A stretch of 64,000 nt of DNA from Lunularia cruciata. Taxonomy: Eukaryota > Streptophyta > Marchantiopsida > Lunulariales > Lunulariaceae. The stretch spans positions 11,042,001 to 11,106,000 of the forward strand of contig OX419762.1 in NCBI GenBank assembly GCA_948567375.1. Reading direction: 5' to 3'. A model generated the notes under the pieces. It ran no database searches, was not told the DNA's origin, and saw only the letters and a program-made list of their open reading frames with translations. Each line of letters begins with the position of its first letter. The first letter of the stretch is position 1. Position numbers and translations under genes: made by a program. Positions 1 through 10,961 of the stretch are shown piece after piece.

Positions 1-1500
1 GAAGAAACAAGTGACATTGGCCCAAGCAGCCATACCAACAAAGAAACAAGTAAAGAGTGACCCCCTAGTCATCAACATGGCCTCTAACACCAAAAGAGGC
101 TAGTTTGGAAGAAGAAATAGAGAAAGAAGAAGGGTCCTCTACTCTATAGTCAAAGGAGGAGGACCACAAAGAAGAATACCAATTTGAGGATACTCAACTT
201 GATCCCAAACTCTTAATACCAAAAGAACATGAAGAAGCAAAAGTTGATGGTGATAAGGAAGATGAAGCCCAAGAAGACGTGATTGAACTAGAACACAAAC
301 CCTTGAGCCCCTCTTCTTGATCCCCATCATTAACAAAGTAGAACAAGTACTCAAAGGAAGGAGAGTAACTTTGGCCTGGACTTCAAAATGTCACTCAGCC
401 AAAAGGTGAAGATGTGGCTAAACATGAGAAAGACATATATGTAAAGATAGAAGAGCCTCTAATACAGATTGCAGAGGAAGCAGAAGTCCTAATCCTGTAG
501 GAGGAGAGGAAGGATCAAGCCAAACCATTGCCAATCAAATTTTAGAAGAGACCCACTTTGTCATTCATTTGGTGGGGCTAGTTTTGCAAATGATGGAATT
601 GCTACTACCACAGTACCAACATGACTGTCCAAAGATTGTGGATTATGTCACCTTCATGTAAAGGATGCACAAGGAGATTTATACAAGGAAGGTCCAAGAG
701 AATAAGCTCCAAGAAGAAGTGACCAGGAGCCAAGATCACTGTAAGGAGGAAGACAAGAAGGTGAATTCCTTGGTGTAGGACATGTTTGAGGAATAGAAGA
801 AGAATGTCTCCCTTGCTTCTTCACAACAGAACAAAGAGAAGGAATTGGGCTGAGTACAATTGGAGTTAAAATAGTTGAGGGTGGAGAAGAAGGAGATGGA
901 ACTCAACTACAAGGATCAACTTTGAGCTCAAGACAAGGAGATGAAGAGCCTATGCCAAGAACTGAATGATACCAAGGTTAGGAATGCAATTTTGGATTGC
1001 CAGATGCTCAATTATTGGAAGGAGGTAGCAGCATAATTGAAGAACCAAGCTAAGGAGTTGGGTTTAGCCTTGGAGAAGGAGGCCAAATGAGAGTGCCTAC
1101 ACAAGAAATTGGATCAAGACTTTCAAGAAAAGTGCCTACAACTTGAGATGAACAAGAAGGAGGAACTCCAACAGGTGGAGGAAGTCCATGCACAATTTGT
1201 AGAAATGCTCTAGAAAGGAGCCAAAGGGAGAGCTACAAACTGCCAAGTTCAAAAACTGTGGTTTTAGGCCTAGAAGCCAAAAGGAAGAATGTACAAGGAG
1301 GAACCAATGGACCAGCTTGCTCCCCAAATTTGAGGACATGCAAATCAGATTTTCAATGAAGTGAAGAACTTGTACATATTGTTTGTTGATTATAAAGAAT
1401 GGACCAAAGAAGTTCCTTGATAGCTCAAGGGCAAAGGATGCTCTTCTTAGTAGATTGTGGTTCCAAAGGAACCCAAAATACCAAAAGACACCATAGTATT
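1..1500 (+). mobile_element. Decayed Lys/Glu-rich coding remnant of a retroelement
   Basis: The plus strand reads as a decayed protein-coding stretch with several breaks. An acidic segment (short runs such as DGDKEDEAQEDVIELEH near 240-300) is followed by a long Lys/Glu/Gln-rich stretch with coiled-coil character (about 660-1400). The order, acidic and then coiled coil, resembles the coding stretch of unit E1 at 26853-29382, so this may be a distant relative of that ORF. No protease, reverse transcriptase or integrase motif was seen. The element identity is inference, and the left side runs off the window. Confidence 0.4.
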
Positions 1501-2560
1501 AGATTAACTTACATTATTTCATCTCTTCTAGCAATTGTATGCAGGTTTTAGTTGATTCTTGCAAGAACTCCCAAACCCATTCTCTTAGATGTGGAAGTTC
1601 TTTCTACATTGTAATTTTGGAACTAGACCAAAGGCTTGGCCAATAAAATTTTAGTGCAAATGATATTTGGCCATGTTCTATACAAAGAACCCTTTGGTGT
1701 AATAACTTGGGAAGAACATTCAGTACTTGTAGTGCATACTTAGGGGAAGAATTGATATGTTCCTTGGCACTTGACAAAGTCTCATTAGGTAGTTAAGAGT
1801 AGGATAAGATAGAAATTAATACTATAATTGGTGCCAATGGAGTAGTTAGGTTTGGAAAGGAACCCACTTAGCCATCCAAAACCCTTGAGTGTGAAGCGGA
1901 GTAGCAATAAGAAATATAGGAATAGCAATAGTGAGTAGCAACATAAGGCTTTTGGCTTGCTAATAAACAAGTTGAATTTACAATACAACTTTGTATCACA
2001 CCAAAGTCCAATCTGATCAATCTATATACACCTTTTTTTTGGCTTTAAATGCCCTTACCAATGTAGAGATGTGAATCTTGTTAAAGGATTGTAGTTGTTG
2101 AATCTAGGAAGAAGGGTTGGCAGTTGGAGTTTGAATGTGGAGGTGGCCTGATGAAGGATTTGATCAGTAGTCAGTGCCATCAATAACAAAAAATCAAAAC
2201 TTAAGGACATTTGCTTGCAAATTAAGCCCCTTCAGTGGCATGCCTTCAAGGAAGGGTAGAACATGTTATTGAGGGGTTGAAGGCTTCAAGGCAAAGTGCA
2301 CCATCACCTTTAGGGTAACTTTGTTTACAATTAGTTTTGAGAGTGATTTAGGAGTTTTTTAGGTTTTTGTAGAGCACCACATTGGGTTCCTCTACACTCA
2401 TATTGGGAGTGGTTTCTGCCGACAAGGTAAAATAGCAAACAAGAAACAAACTGCAGTTTGCAATAATTTCCTCTCACTTCTAGTCATTTTTTACTTGTAT
2501 CCTTGTGGGATCGACTTGTTCTTAGCTTTACGTCAACACTAGGTTAATAGAATGGCATCA
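1501..2560 (+). other. Probable LTR or untranslated flank of the same remnant
   Basis: No reading frame of interest is present. The stretch ends with a phrase near 2500-2520 (CCTTGTGGGATCGAC) that I associate with sequence beside the LTRs of plant Tat/Athila-like Gypsy elements. That association is from memory and not tested. The interval 2561-2900 is AT-rich and holds nothing I can name. Confidence 0.3.
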
Positions 2561-3383
2561 AATTATATATATATATTCATTTTATGCAGTATATATAAAA
2601 TATTGGTGAATTATATAAAAAATATGCCATCTTTTAGCATCCAAGAAAAATTGAAGTTCTCAATTCCAAGGTGCTTTTTTATAATGGTACAATTCAAGTG
2701 AAAAAATCTATCTTTATGATATTTGCTATAGTTAAGAAAATTAAGAATTTTAACTGCACTAATCAGAATTTCTAATGTAGAATATAAAGATAAAATATGA
2801 GAATTTAGAGAGTAAAAAGGATATAAATAGCTCTAGAAGCCCTAAAATTTGATATGCTATTTAATATTATCAAATAATTTTAAGCAAATTTCTTTGTGAT
2901 TTATTATTCTTTAAAATAATTTTGTAATTAAAAATGTCCTCAATTATTCTCTATAAACATGATTTATTTCTATTTACTATGCTCATGTTATAAGTACACT
3001 AAATTGTAGTTTATGGAAGGATACACAAAACAAATATAGAAGAATAGTGAGATAAATTAAATTAATTGGATAACTTGGTGCTAATATATCTAACTAGATA
3101 TTATGATTACCAATATATTTAATTCATTGGATTATTAATAAAAATTAGAATAAATAAATTTATATTTTAGTTGTATTTTTTATTATTATGTTCATGACTA
3201 GTTATTCAATCTATTTTGATATGATACTTAATAAAACCTTTAGAAAGTAATTTGGCATTGTACTCCCTTAGAGTATACAATGTGCAAGGGTGATTGGTGA
3301 GTAATGGATTTTTTATTACAAAGAAAACTTCCAAAGTAAGCATTGTGATAGCCGGTCATAGATTTTGGTCCATATATTTTAAA

Positions 3384-4778
3384 CATGAATTTACAAGAGT
3401 ACCCCAAACAAGTTAGTAAATTATAAAAATACCCCTCAACAAACAATTATTTACAAAAGTATCCCGGGTGATGTTGGGCCTTGGTGCTGGTTTTGGGGGT
3501 TGGTTCAGGGGAGGGCGTACCATGCTAGGTCTTGGGGTTGTATGGGTGATACCAATTGGGTACCTTTGTGTGGTTGTTCATGCTCACTACACACATGCAC
3601 ATAGACACCAAAAAGACTCAAGCACCATCTCATTTTCAATGTTATATTCCAACCTCCAACAGTAGCAATTGTACAGAGCAATCAATCAAGTGAGATCAAT
3701 ATCTATTTGTGTTTGAGCAATACGCATGACCAATGTTGGAAAATTTTGGCTCTGTAGTTAAAGAAGTTCTTGACCTGCATATTGGAAACCTCTCAAGCAG
3801 AACCACCGAAATATTCATTGGGTATCTTGCACTTGCAACATGTCAAAGTTAACAAGTAATATCACCTAGAAGCTAGTAACAATTACCTAACTCCAGAACC
3901 ACTATATTAGTCAGTACTTTTACAAAGTTACAAAAATGGATTCGTGCATGTTGTTTAGGTGCAGCTTTAAGTTTGTGATGTTTAGTATGATACAATATAA
4001 AATGCCTTGGTTAATAAGAAGCATAACTGCTTGTACAGAATCTGCCAACCTCAATGCTTCAATGGATGGAGCAAATTTGAGATTTATGCATCTTGAGAAA
4101 ACAAATTAGAGATTTGTGCATTTTCCTCCCAGTTTTTTGGTTCCTTTGCTCTAGTATATTCAAATTCACTGTCCGCAAAAGAGTAACACCGATTTTGAGT
4201 CAATTATCTAATTTCCATTATTGTTGCATGTAGAATTCCAAAAGCCTATCAACATCTATATCCGGAAAGCAAAACTGCTTATTCCAGGTTCAGAAGAGTC
4301 TACTAAAACATTATCTATTATTAATAGCTTGGATAATGGAACTGAAATGCCTCAAGAGTAGGTTAGAAAGTCTAGTTTCCCGAAAGGACTGTCTCCTTTG
4401 ACCTGTTTATGACTAAAATCTTCCACCTGTGGTAGTGCCTATTGCAAGGACACGAGAGATAGTGAGCTCACATGATTAATTGTTCCTGACTAGTGCTAAT
4501 GCTAGAGGTTAGAATGCAACACCAAAACAAGATAGTGTTGGATTTGGTTTGTGTGTCTCTATGCCTGTGTGTTTGTGAGCATGAGCAACCACATGAAGGT
4601 ACCAAGTTGGTACCACTCGTGGAACTCCTATGGCATGGCATGGCCCCCCATACCTTGACCCAACCCTCCGAACCAATGCCAAGACCCAGCGACAACTAAG
4701 GGTATTTTCATAGATAACAATTTGTTGAGGTACTTTAATAATTTAAAAACTTGTTAGGGGCATTTTTCTAAGTTCCAG
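3384..4778. mobile_element. Non-autonomous Mutator-like (MULE) element, copy 1
   Basis: Long imperfect terminal inverted repeats of roughly 300 bp run from 3384 to about 3700 and from about 4465 to 4778. The termini pair over most of their first 29 bases. A perfect 9-bp direct repeat, TATTTTAAA, flanks the unit at 3375-3383 and 4779-4787, which is the target-duplication length typical of the Mutator superfamily. The inner part of each repeat is GC-rich and G/T-biased near the GGGCCTTGG words. The 760-bp interior has no recognisable transposase and may be captured or unrelated sequence. ORF-like reads inside it are shadows of the inverted repeats. Confidence 0.7.
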
Positions 4779-4787
4779 TATTTTAAA

Positions 4788-6009
4788 TTCTAATTTCCTC
4801 CTAATAAATTTATTAATACTAAATTTTATAAAGGTATGTGAAAATGCATGAATTTGATGTATAGATTTATTTCTCTTGTCTCTAATATTTCTAATTTTTA
4901 TGTATTATATAAAAGTATTAAATTCACATTTATAATAAAGAAATTATTTTATAAGCGGAAAATTAACTCATACATAAATGAATATTTTTGGTAATGAATA
5001 AATACAAAATCTAAAATTTTAAGTTTTATATGTTAATTTCCAACTGTAACCATAATTATCTTTGGATAAATGGTTTCTTTATATTTTATATATCAGATTT
5101 TGAATTCATTTCTTCATTTCTATAAAAGACATTCTAAGATTTAAAAGCTTCTTTCGGAGAATAGATCTTAGAGCTTTATGAACACTTAATGCGAATAGAA
5201 TACAGGTAGGTATGAGAACAAAGTAATTCAAACTATATTATACTTTGATATTCTTATAATTTTCTTCTATATGCATATAAATTTTTTATAAAATTTATTT
5301 TTTATGGTCAGATAAATGTATATATTTCTCAAGATTTTTAATTTAGATAGAAAGGTAGGTAATTTGAAAGAGTGATTTAGGCCTCTTAAAGTCAGCTTCA
5401 AGTGTATATTTTGAATTTAATTATTTCAATATTGAATCTTAATAATTTGGCATGTTATTTATATCAAATTTATTCAACTAAAAGACAAATCTATATTAAA
5501 TAATATTGAAGTGTATAAATATAGAAATTCGATGATGGACAATGTTTATAAGGATATTTATCTTGTGAAAATAGATATTTGAGTTGTTGAAGTTAAACTT
5601 ACAGAGGGGATATTTAAGATACCTATCTACTTAAAGATACGAGGAACATAGGTATTGCAGGGAATAGAGAAGACTTTAAAGAACTAATGCACCATATATA
5701 TCGAGACACTTAATGTTTACTTAGTCACTCGAGAATAGTGACATGAAATTTTAATTAGAGAACTTCTGGGCACTTAATAATGTGTGTTCAATTGCCCCAG
5801 AATAGCAGTATTAAACTTAAATAGATGGCTAAGGATATAATTGGAGTTTTGAGCACATTCAACGAAAAAACACATAAACATAAGTATTTTGTTTGACGAG
5901 TTAACAATACCATAGTGAATCCTGGCCTTCGGCAACCCTTACACCCCATGCATGAGTCTGACTAATGTAAACTTAGTTTATTGTCAAAAGACTATTAATT
6001 CCCGCCCGT
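4788..6009. other. AT-rich spacer of copy 1
   Basis: I see no gene in this AT-rich stretch. Its counterpart in copy 2 is about 12350-13535. Both share the same words throughout and differ by many small insertions and deletions, as expected of unconstrained DNA. Confidence 0.6.
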
Positions 6010-6017
6010 ACCATTCG

Positions 6018-6127
6018 ACTCTATTGGGGGTGAGCCCCATTTCACCAATTTGGTCTCACCCTTGTACGGCTTGACGGAGTCTTCGTATCCTTCGTGTTTT
6101 CTACGCGGTTGCCCTTTTCTCCCTCTA
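6018..6127 (+). mobile_element. 110-bp retroinsertion matching the 3' tail of the LINE
   Basis: The insertion is flanked by a perfect 8-bp direct repeat, ACCATTCG (6010-6017 and 6128-6135). Copy 2 of the segmental duplication keeps the empty site with a single ACCATTCG near 13540. The inserted sequence matches, in reverse orientation and with good by-eye similarity, the 3' tail of the LINE at about 13916-14025, and both end at TTGCCCTT. It is either a severely 5'-truncated LINE copy or a short non-autonomous element that borrows the same tail. Confidence 0.75.
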
Positions 6128-6537
6128 ACCATTCGGAAACATAATCTTGACATCTTCCTAGCTCTATCTTTACAAAGTCGACTGCCTGGTCCAATCACTA
6201 AAGCGGTAAGTTGACAAACCGCCTTGTCCGTGGGGTTAACCTGTTCCGCTATGTGCTACTATTCTTAACTTCTGTTAGTCTGGTGAAGCTACTTCATCTA
6301 TGATCCATTTAGTAAAGCTTTCTTTCCAGTGGTTTGTCGGCTCCGTATTACCATTACCCCTTGGTGCTTGGGGTTAACCTGTTCCGCTATGTGTTTCTAG
6401 TCTTACTAATGTGAGTCTGTTTTCAATCTATAATCCGCTTGGTGATGTACGCGGATTATGATCATCTATGGCCGCTTGGTGATTCACGCGGAATACGTTT
6501 ATTTACGGGGGTTGCAGGATCAAGTAGGATTCTCCTA

Positions 6538-7427
6538 TTAGACGTGAACTGCGATGGAAGTTTCATCGTATATAGCGAGAGGGCTTGGCACTTCCTGCAC
6601 AGAACACCATAACGGTAAGAAAGGTCCATTGGTATTCACTTCTCAGGCAGAAGACTAAGAATTGTTGTCATTTAATGAATTGGTCTCAGTTTTCTGAAAC
6701 CCGTGCATACATTTCTACAATTCGATTTATAGAGCTGGCCGAGTAGATAAGGTCACTGGTATTTGATCTGAATCCAAACACTATAGGGATGAATTGATTT
6801 GCACCATTTTACCCTATGTATTTTCCTTGTACGGCGTGATGTCTCGCCATTTAATTAAGTACAGCGCAGATCTATGGTATTGCAGACGTGCTAAACCCAC
6901 CTACTCATCGAGCGAAACCAATATGGATATGGATGGAACCAATACCTGCTACTAGACTACGTATAGTATGCAGTTGGATATAATACTCACCTTGCTAGAT
7001 CCCAGTTTCCTAGTTTCAAAATCTGGAATACTCACACCATCCCCTGGCAACCCTTCGACAATTTTCTCGGGCCCTAAGCAAACGCAGAATACCCAATCAC
7101 TGTTAGAGAGATTTACTAGAACCCCATATTGACTGCCCACTGTAGCGATGACCCTGGCAGATCAATTGGTTCAGGTCAATGTCGATCTCCAAGGAGTTTC
7201 GACGATAAACATGCAGTAACGACATGACAAGTTAGAAAAAAATTCCAAGAAAGAGTACTTAATTCAGACGAAAATCTAGACAAAAGACAGTAACCTGATT
7301 CTCCGCAATTGAGCTCAACACGACTTGTTGAAGCAAGCTCCTGGGCTGCAGTTAAGTACGTGAGGATCATTGCAGTTACAAGTGCAACAACAACAACCCT
7401 TGTTGGAACTGTAGTAAACCCGGCCAT
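6538..7427 (-). CDS. Putative small secreted protein, three exons, copy 1
   Basis: The product is unrecognised. The minus-strand model has exon 1 at 7295-7427, exon 2 at 6991-7073 and exon 3 at 6538-6594, giving about 90 residues. Exon 1 starts MAGFTTVPTR and then has a hydrophobic run VVVVALVTAMILTYLTAA, a typical signal peptide. Donors read CAG/GTTACT and AAG/GTGAGT; acceptors read TTTGCTTAG/G and TTCTGTGCAG/G; phases agree. The mature part is short, acidic and Pro/Gly-containing. Compared with copy 2, this copy lacks two bases just after the sixth-last exon-3 codons (VHV), so it stops about 26 codons earlier. Exon 1 shows about five replacement and two silent differences between copies, so selection is not demonstrated. 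It could be a live peptide gene, a decaying relic or chance. Confidence 0.4.
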
Positions 7428-7698
7428 GACAGATCTCTGGTTTTAGAGTCAGCTCACTTGCATCAGTCAGAAATTTGGAAGTTTAATTTGCCCTTTATGT
7501 ATTTTAAAGTCGGAAGTGAATTCGGAACACAGAAATGTAGAGAGCTTTGCAAAATGGGCAGAGCGACTGCGGCGGTCACTTGTTATGCAAGGGATATAGG
7601 TTGAAATAATGCTCTCAGGTTTCCCGAAGTCTTTGAAGACCATGACGAGGGCCCGGATTCGATGTCGACCTTTAATAATTGCCTTTTCTGGTTAAAGC

Positions 7699-7926
7699 TT
7701 ATTTCCACACCGGGACTCCAGCATTGACTGAGTGTGCAGATTCTGGAAGGTAGTCAAAGTTTTGCACGCCAAAGCTCCTATCAACTGTTTCCTGGTGAGA
7801 ATCTTGACCTAGTCTTCCAGTATCAATAATTTCAGTAATTTTCCATACACGAATTTCAGCCACAGCGATTATTGTAACTTCTTTTCCAAGAAAAACTAGC
7901 CCCAGAACCATCGCAAACATCCTCAT
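7699..7926 (-). CDS. Small ORF upstream of the gene candidate, copy 1
   Basis: This 75-codon frame begins MRMFAMVLGLVFLGKEVTI, with a hydrophobic N-terminus, and lies about 270 bases upstream of the three-exon gene candidate on the same strand. Its counterpart in copy 2 keeps the first 37 or so codons and, after a net 33-base length difference, returns to the same frame. Preservation of frame through length changes is weak evidence for coding. It may be an upstream exon or a chance frame, and no family was recognised. Confidence 0.22.
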   Translation of the reverse strand: MRMFAMVLGLVFLGKEVTIIAVAEIRVWKITEIIDTGRLGQDSHQETVDRSFGVQNFDYLPESAHSVNAGVPVWK

Positions 7927-8129
7927 GACATGATATATGCAGCAAATTGAACAGTTTCACATATCCTTGAAACAAAGTACGTCGCGACCATTCGCATGTG
8001 TCTATTTCTTTAGAATTGAAGATTCTACATGTTCATTTCTGACAAATCAACCTGCATCGAAGGGATTGAATGGTCCAACACAATGTAACAGCAATGTGGT
8101 TGCTGTATTAGATCTAGAATGAAGGAATC

Positions 8130-8960
8130 GAACGTCGATTATGTGATACTGAAAGAAAATTGCAGTCACAACGTGGTGATTGCGGTTACCGTGGGTCTGA
8201 AGCTGTTTTGATCATGAACAGCACTAGATTATATCGAGTCTTAATTGATGTGCAGGTCAGTGAAGAACATTCGCTCACGTGTTTGTCTCATATTTATAAT
8301 CGTCGTCGTTTTGCAATTGGCAGTCGCGGATAAGGACTAATTCTTCAAGTTTGAGCATGAGCATGGCCACAATAATATCAGGTAACTGCGAGCTTCGGAG
8401 CAGTATTCGTCAGTATCCTTCAAGGACTGTCAGAACAAGGCTTTCCCAACGCAACTTTAAAATCTGATAATCACTACCGAAGTGAAAATTGAGCACCACG
8501 TCATGTATATGTATTCAATCTCAGTCAGATAAAGCTTTAGGGTAATAATCTCGTATTAGCGGGTCTATCAACATTGAAGTTTATTCTATATACTAAATTC
8601 GTAATTTGAATCAATTATGGATTCTCTAGCTTGTTGCTTTTCGTGGATCTCAAGTAAAGACGAAACAGGGGTTTTAGGGAAGAGCTTCTTTCTGGGATGA
8701 AAGCCACTATGCCCACTGTTTTGGACGTTTGCCCTCTACGGGTCTAAAAGGCTATCTGCATATTTCCGGGACAGGAAACATCAAATCAAAGTCCAGAAGC
8801 AAGTCATAACTCCATCTTTTCTGATTCCAAGTTGCTGCATTGACCTCTGAATCTTAAAATACAACGTTGGTGCTGGCAGCAGTAGAGATCCCAATGTCAG
8901 TTACCTGCTCTCTCATCGCACGCGGCGTGTTAGAATAAGCTACCCTCTAAGATATCCACA
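8130..8960. other. Unassigned low-copy-looking DNA of copy 1
   Basis: This sequence is less AT-rich than its surroundings and is well matched at about 19140-19980 in copy 2. A plus-strand frame beginning MDSLACCFSWIS near 8620 (MDSLASCFSWIS at about 19640 in copy 2) is longer in copy 2, but the two frames do not stay aligned, so I do not call a gene. It may be gene-flanking DNA. Confidence 0.3.
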
Positions 8961-9039
8961 CGCAACCAAAGAATACACTCTCATTTAACAAACATAAGTT
9001 CACTTCTTATCTTGGAAGCTACATCCAAACCGAACACTC

Positions 9040-9240
9040 TCCCAGGTCATTTTTTTAAGCATTGCACTCACCCTATATAACTCTATGATTCGGCTCTCCC
9101 CAGAATACTCTTCAACAACGTGTGCTATTCTGTCTAGATCCCTTCATATCTCTCTAGTAAAGTTTTCAAGCTTAGACTCAGGGCTTTCTCAAAACCCTAG
9201 CCGCCTAAGCCACCTTCCAGAAAATATGTCTACCGTTAGA
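9040..9240 (+). promoter_or_regulatory. Promoter-like patch, copy 1
   Basis: A TATA-like word (CCTATATAAC near 9071) is followed about 130 bases later by AAAACCCTAGCCGCC near 9200. This telo-box-type AAACCCTA motif is common in 5' leaders of plant housekeeping genes. A short ATG frame follows and is cut off by the Copia-derived repeats at about 9295. The arrangement looks like the decapitated start of a host gene, which is an inference. Confidence 0.3.
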
Positions 9241-9294
9241 TCACTTGCCCGTTGGATATAGAGACTGTTCATCGCCAGATTAAATAGCAAGACA

Positions 9295-9735
9295 CATTCA
9301 ACAATCTCAATCTCGACCTTGGCTTGTATTCCATCTAGCAAATAAAATTACTAAGAATGTTCAGCAACATCATACATTGAGCAAGTTCATACATAACTTG
9401 AACTTCTCAATTGGAGCATGTTTAGTCAACATATGAGCTGCATTCACCTCAAGACTTATTCAACAATCTAAACATTGGCTTGTATTCTATCTAGCAAATA
9501 AGATTTCTAAGAATATTAAACAACATCGTTCATTGAACAAGTTGAAACATAACTTAAACTTTCTTAGCTGGAGAAGGTTTAGTCAACGTATAAGCTGCAT
9601 TCACCTCAAGACATATTCAACAATCTCAACCGTGGCTTGTATTCTATCTAGCCAATAAATTTCTAAGAATGTTCAGCAATATCATACATTGAGCAAGTTC
9701 ATGCATAACTTGAACTTCTCATTTTGAGCAGGTTT
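9295..9735. repeat. Three tandem repeats of about 160 bp at a Copia 3' end
   Basis: The words ACAATCT...GGCTTGTATTC recur at 9301, 9463 and 9620, giving periods of 162 and 157 bases. On the minus strand each unit contains the last codons of a Copia RNase H region (VNAAYTLTKP in one unit) plus following non-coding DNA. The array therefore arose by repeated duplication of the Copia coding end and was later copied with the large duplication. Confidence 0.75.
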
Positions 9736-10470
9736 AGTCAACTGCATTCACCATTTTTCCAATCTTTTGTAGATTGACCTCTCCACTTATCATAATTTCC
9801 ATGATAAAGTGGTGCTTTCTGCCTATGTGCTTGGTTTGAGAATGGTATAATTGATTTTTGGCCAAGTGAATAGCACTTTGGTTAGCATAATAATTTATAC
9901 CTAGAAGCCTACATCCTTGGCTAATGTCTGTAGTCATATAGCTTCTTAAGATACCTCTTTTGGTACCATATATTTTGCCTCTATAGTTGAAAGTGCAACT
10001 GTAGGCTATAGAGTAGAATTCCAACTCACAAGACCGCTAGCAAGTGTGAACAAAAATCTGGTTGTGTACTTCCTCTTGTCTAGATCTCTAGCAAAATCAG
10101 CATCCACCTACCCTATAATCATTCCTTGTTGATATTATTCCATATCAAAAACAATACCAAGATCTAATGTACCTTTCAAGTAGTGGAGTATTCACTCATT
10201 ACTTCCCACAATTTGCCTATGTATTCACTATGCTCATTGTATACGAGATATCAATTCTAATGCAAACCATTGCATACATTAAATTCCCAACAACACTAGT
10301 ATAAAGAATGTTAAACATGACTCTTAACTCCTCCTCATTTGATGTGCATTGCTCCAACTATATCTTGAAATGGTTTTCTATTGGAACACTCCCAAGGTTG
10401 TGCACTCACCAAAGCATGTAGGTAGCTTTTCCAACTACCTTCTTTGTGATATCCACAATTTCCCCTTGCT
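9295..10470 (-). mobile_element. Ty1/Copia fossil, 3' part of pol (copy 1)
   Basis: On the minus strand, typical Copia RNase H motifs are visible, for example NQSAIHLAKNQLYHSQTKHI near 9830-9890, followed by the VNLQKIGK region. The upstream side is cut by the duplication junction at 10470. The fragment is broken, without a recognisable LTR pair, and has no active role. It is part of the duplicated unit. Confidence 0.8.
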
Positions 10471-10961
10471 TTATTATTCTTTAAAATATTTTTCTAGTTC
10501 CTAATATTTTTTATTATTTTCTATAAACAGATTTATTTCTATTTACTATGTCATGTTATAAGTACCAAACTGTTATTTATGGAAGGATATACAAAGAAAA
10601 TATATGTATATGAAAGATAGTGAGATAAATCAAATTGATTGGATTGGTGCTAACATATTTAATTTGATATTTATGATTTTTAATTTTTAATATGTTTAAT
10701 TTACAAGACATATTAATTAAAAAATTAAATTAAATTAATATATATTTCAATTATATTTTTTTAATTATATTCATGACTAATTATTCATTCTATTCTGATA
10801 TGATACTTAATAAAACATTTAGAAAGCAATTTGGCATCTCACTCCCTTAGAGTATACAACTTGCAAGGATGATTGGTGAGTAATGGATTTTTATTACAAA
10901 AGAAAAATTCCAAAGTAACCATTGTAATAGTTGGTCATAGATTTTGGTCACATATTTTAAA

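Larger units (their letters stand above)
2901..10470. repeat. Tandem segmental duplication, copy 1
   Basis: This 7.57-kb segment is repeated directly downstream. Successive landmarks occur in the same order in both copies: AT-rich start, Mutator-type element, AT-rich spacer, three-exon gene candidate on the minus strand, promoter-like patch, 160-bp repeats and Copia 3' end. The word TCTTTGTGAT lies beside both unit starts and near the right end of copy 2 (2891, 10441, 21491), consistent with a microhomology or slippage junction. Copy 1 ends inside the Copia fragment, while copy 2 continues further into it, so copy 2 retains the original right edge. By eye the copies differ at roughly one base in ten to fifteen. 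Confidence 0.85.

Noticed and set aside
2562-2900. TA-rich run near 2565 as a possible microsatellite or matrix attachment site
   Set aside because: Too short and typical of AT-rich intergenic plant DNA. No supporting structure.
4493-4699. Plus-strand frame with LVCVSLCLCVCEHEQPHEG, suggesting a Cys-rich peptide
   Set aside because: It lies in the inverted repeat of the MULE. The Cys/Leu run comes from a GT-rich word, and the counterpart in copy 2 does not keep the frame.
8620-8820. Plus-strand frame MDSLACCFSW, resembling a small membrane-anchored protein start
   Set aside because: The frame is short in copy 1 and the longer version in copy 2 is out of register. There are no splice or homology cues.
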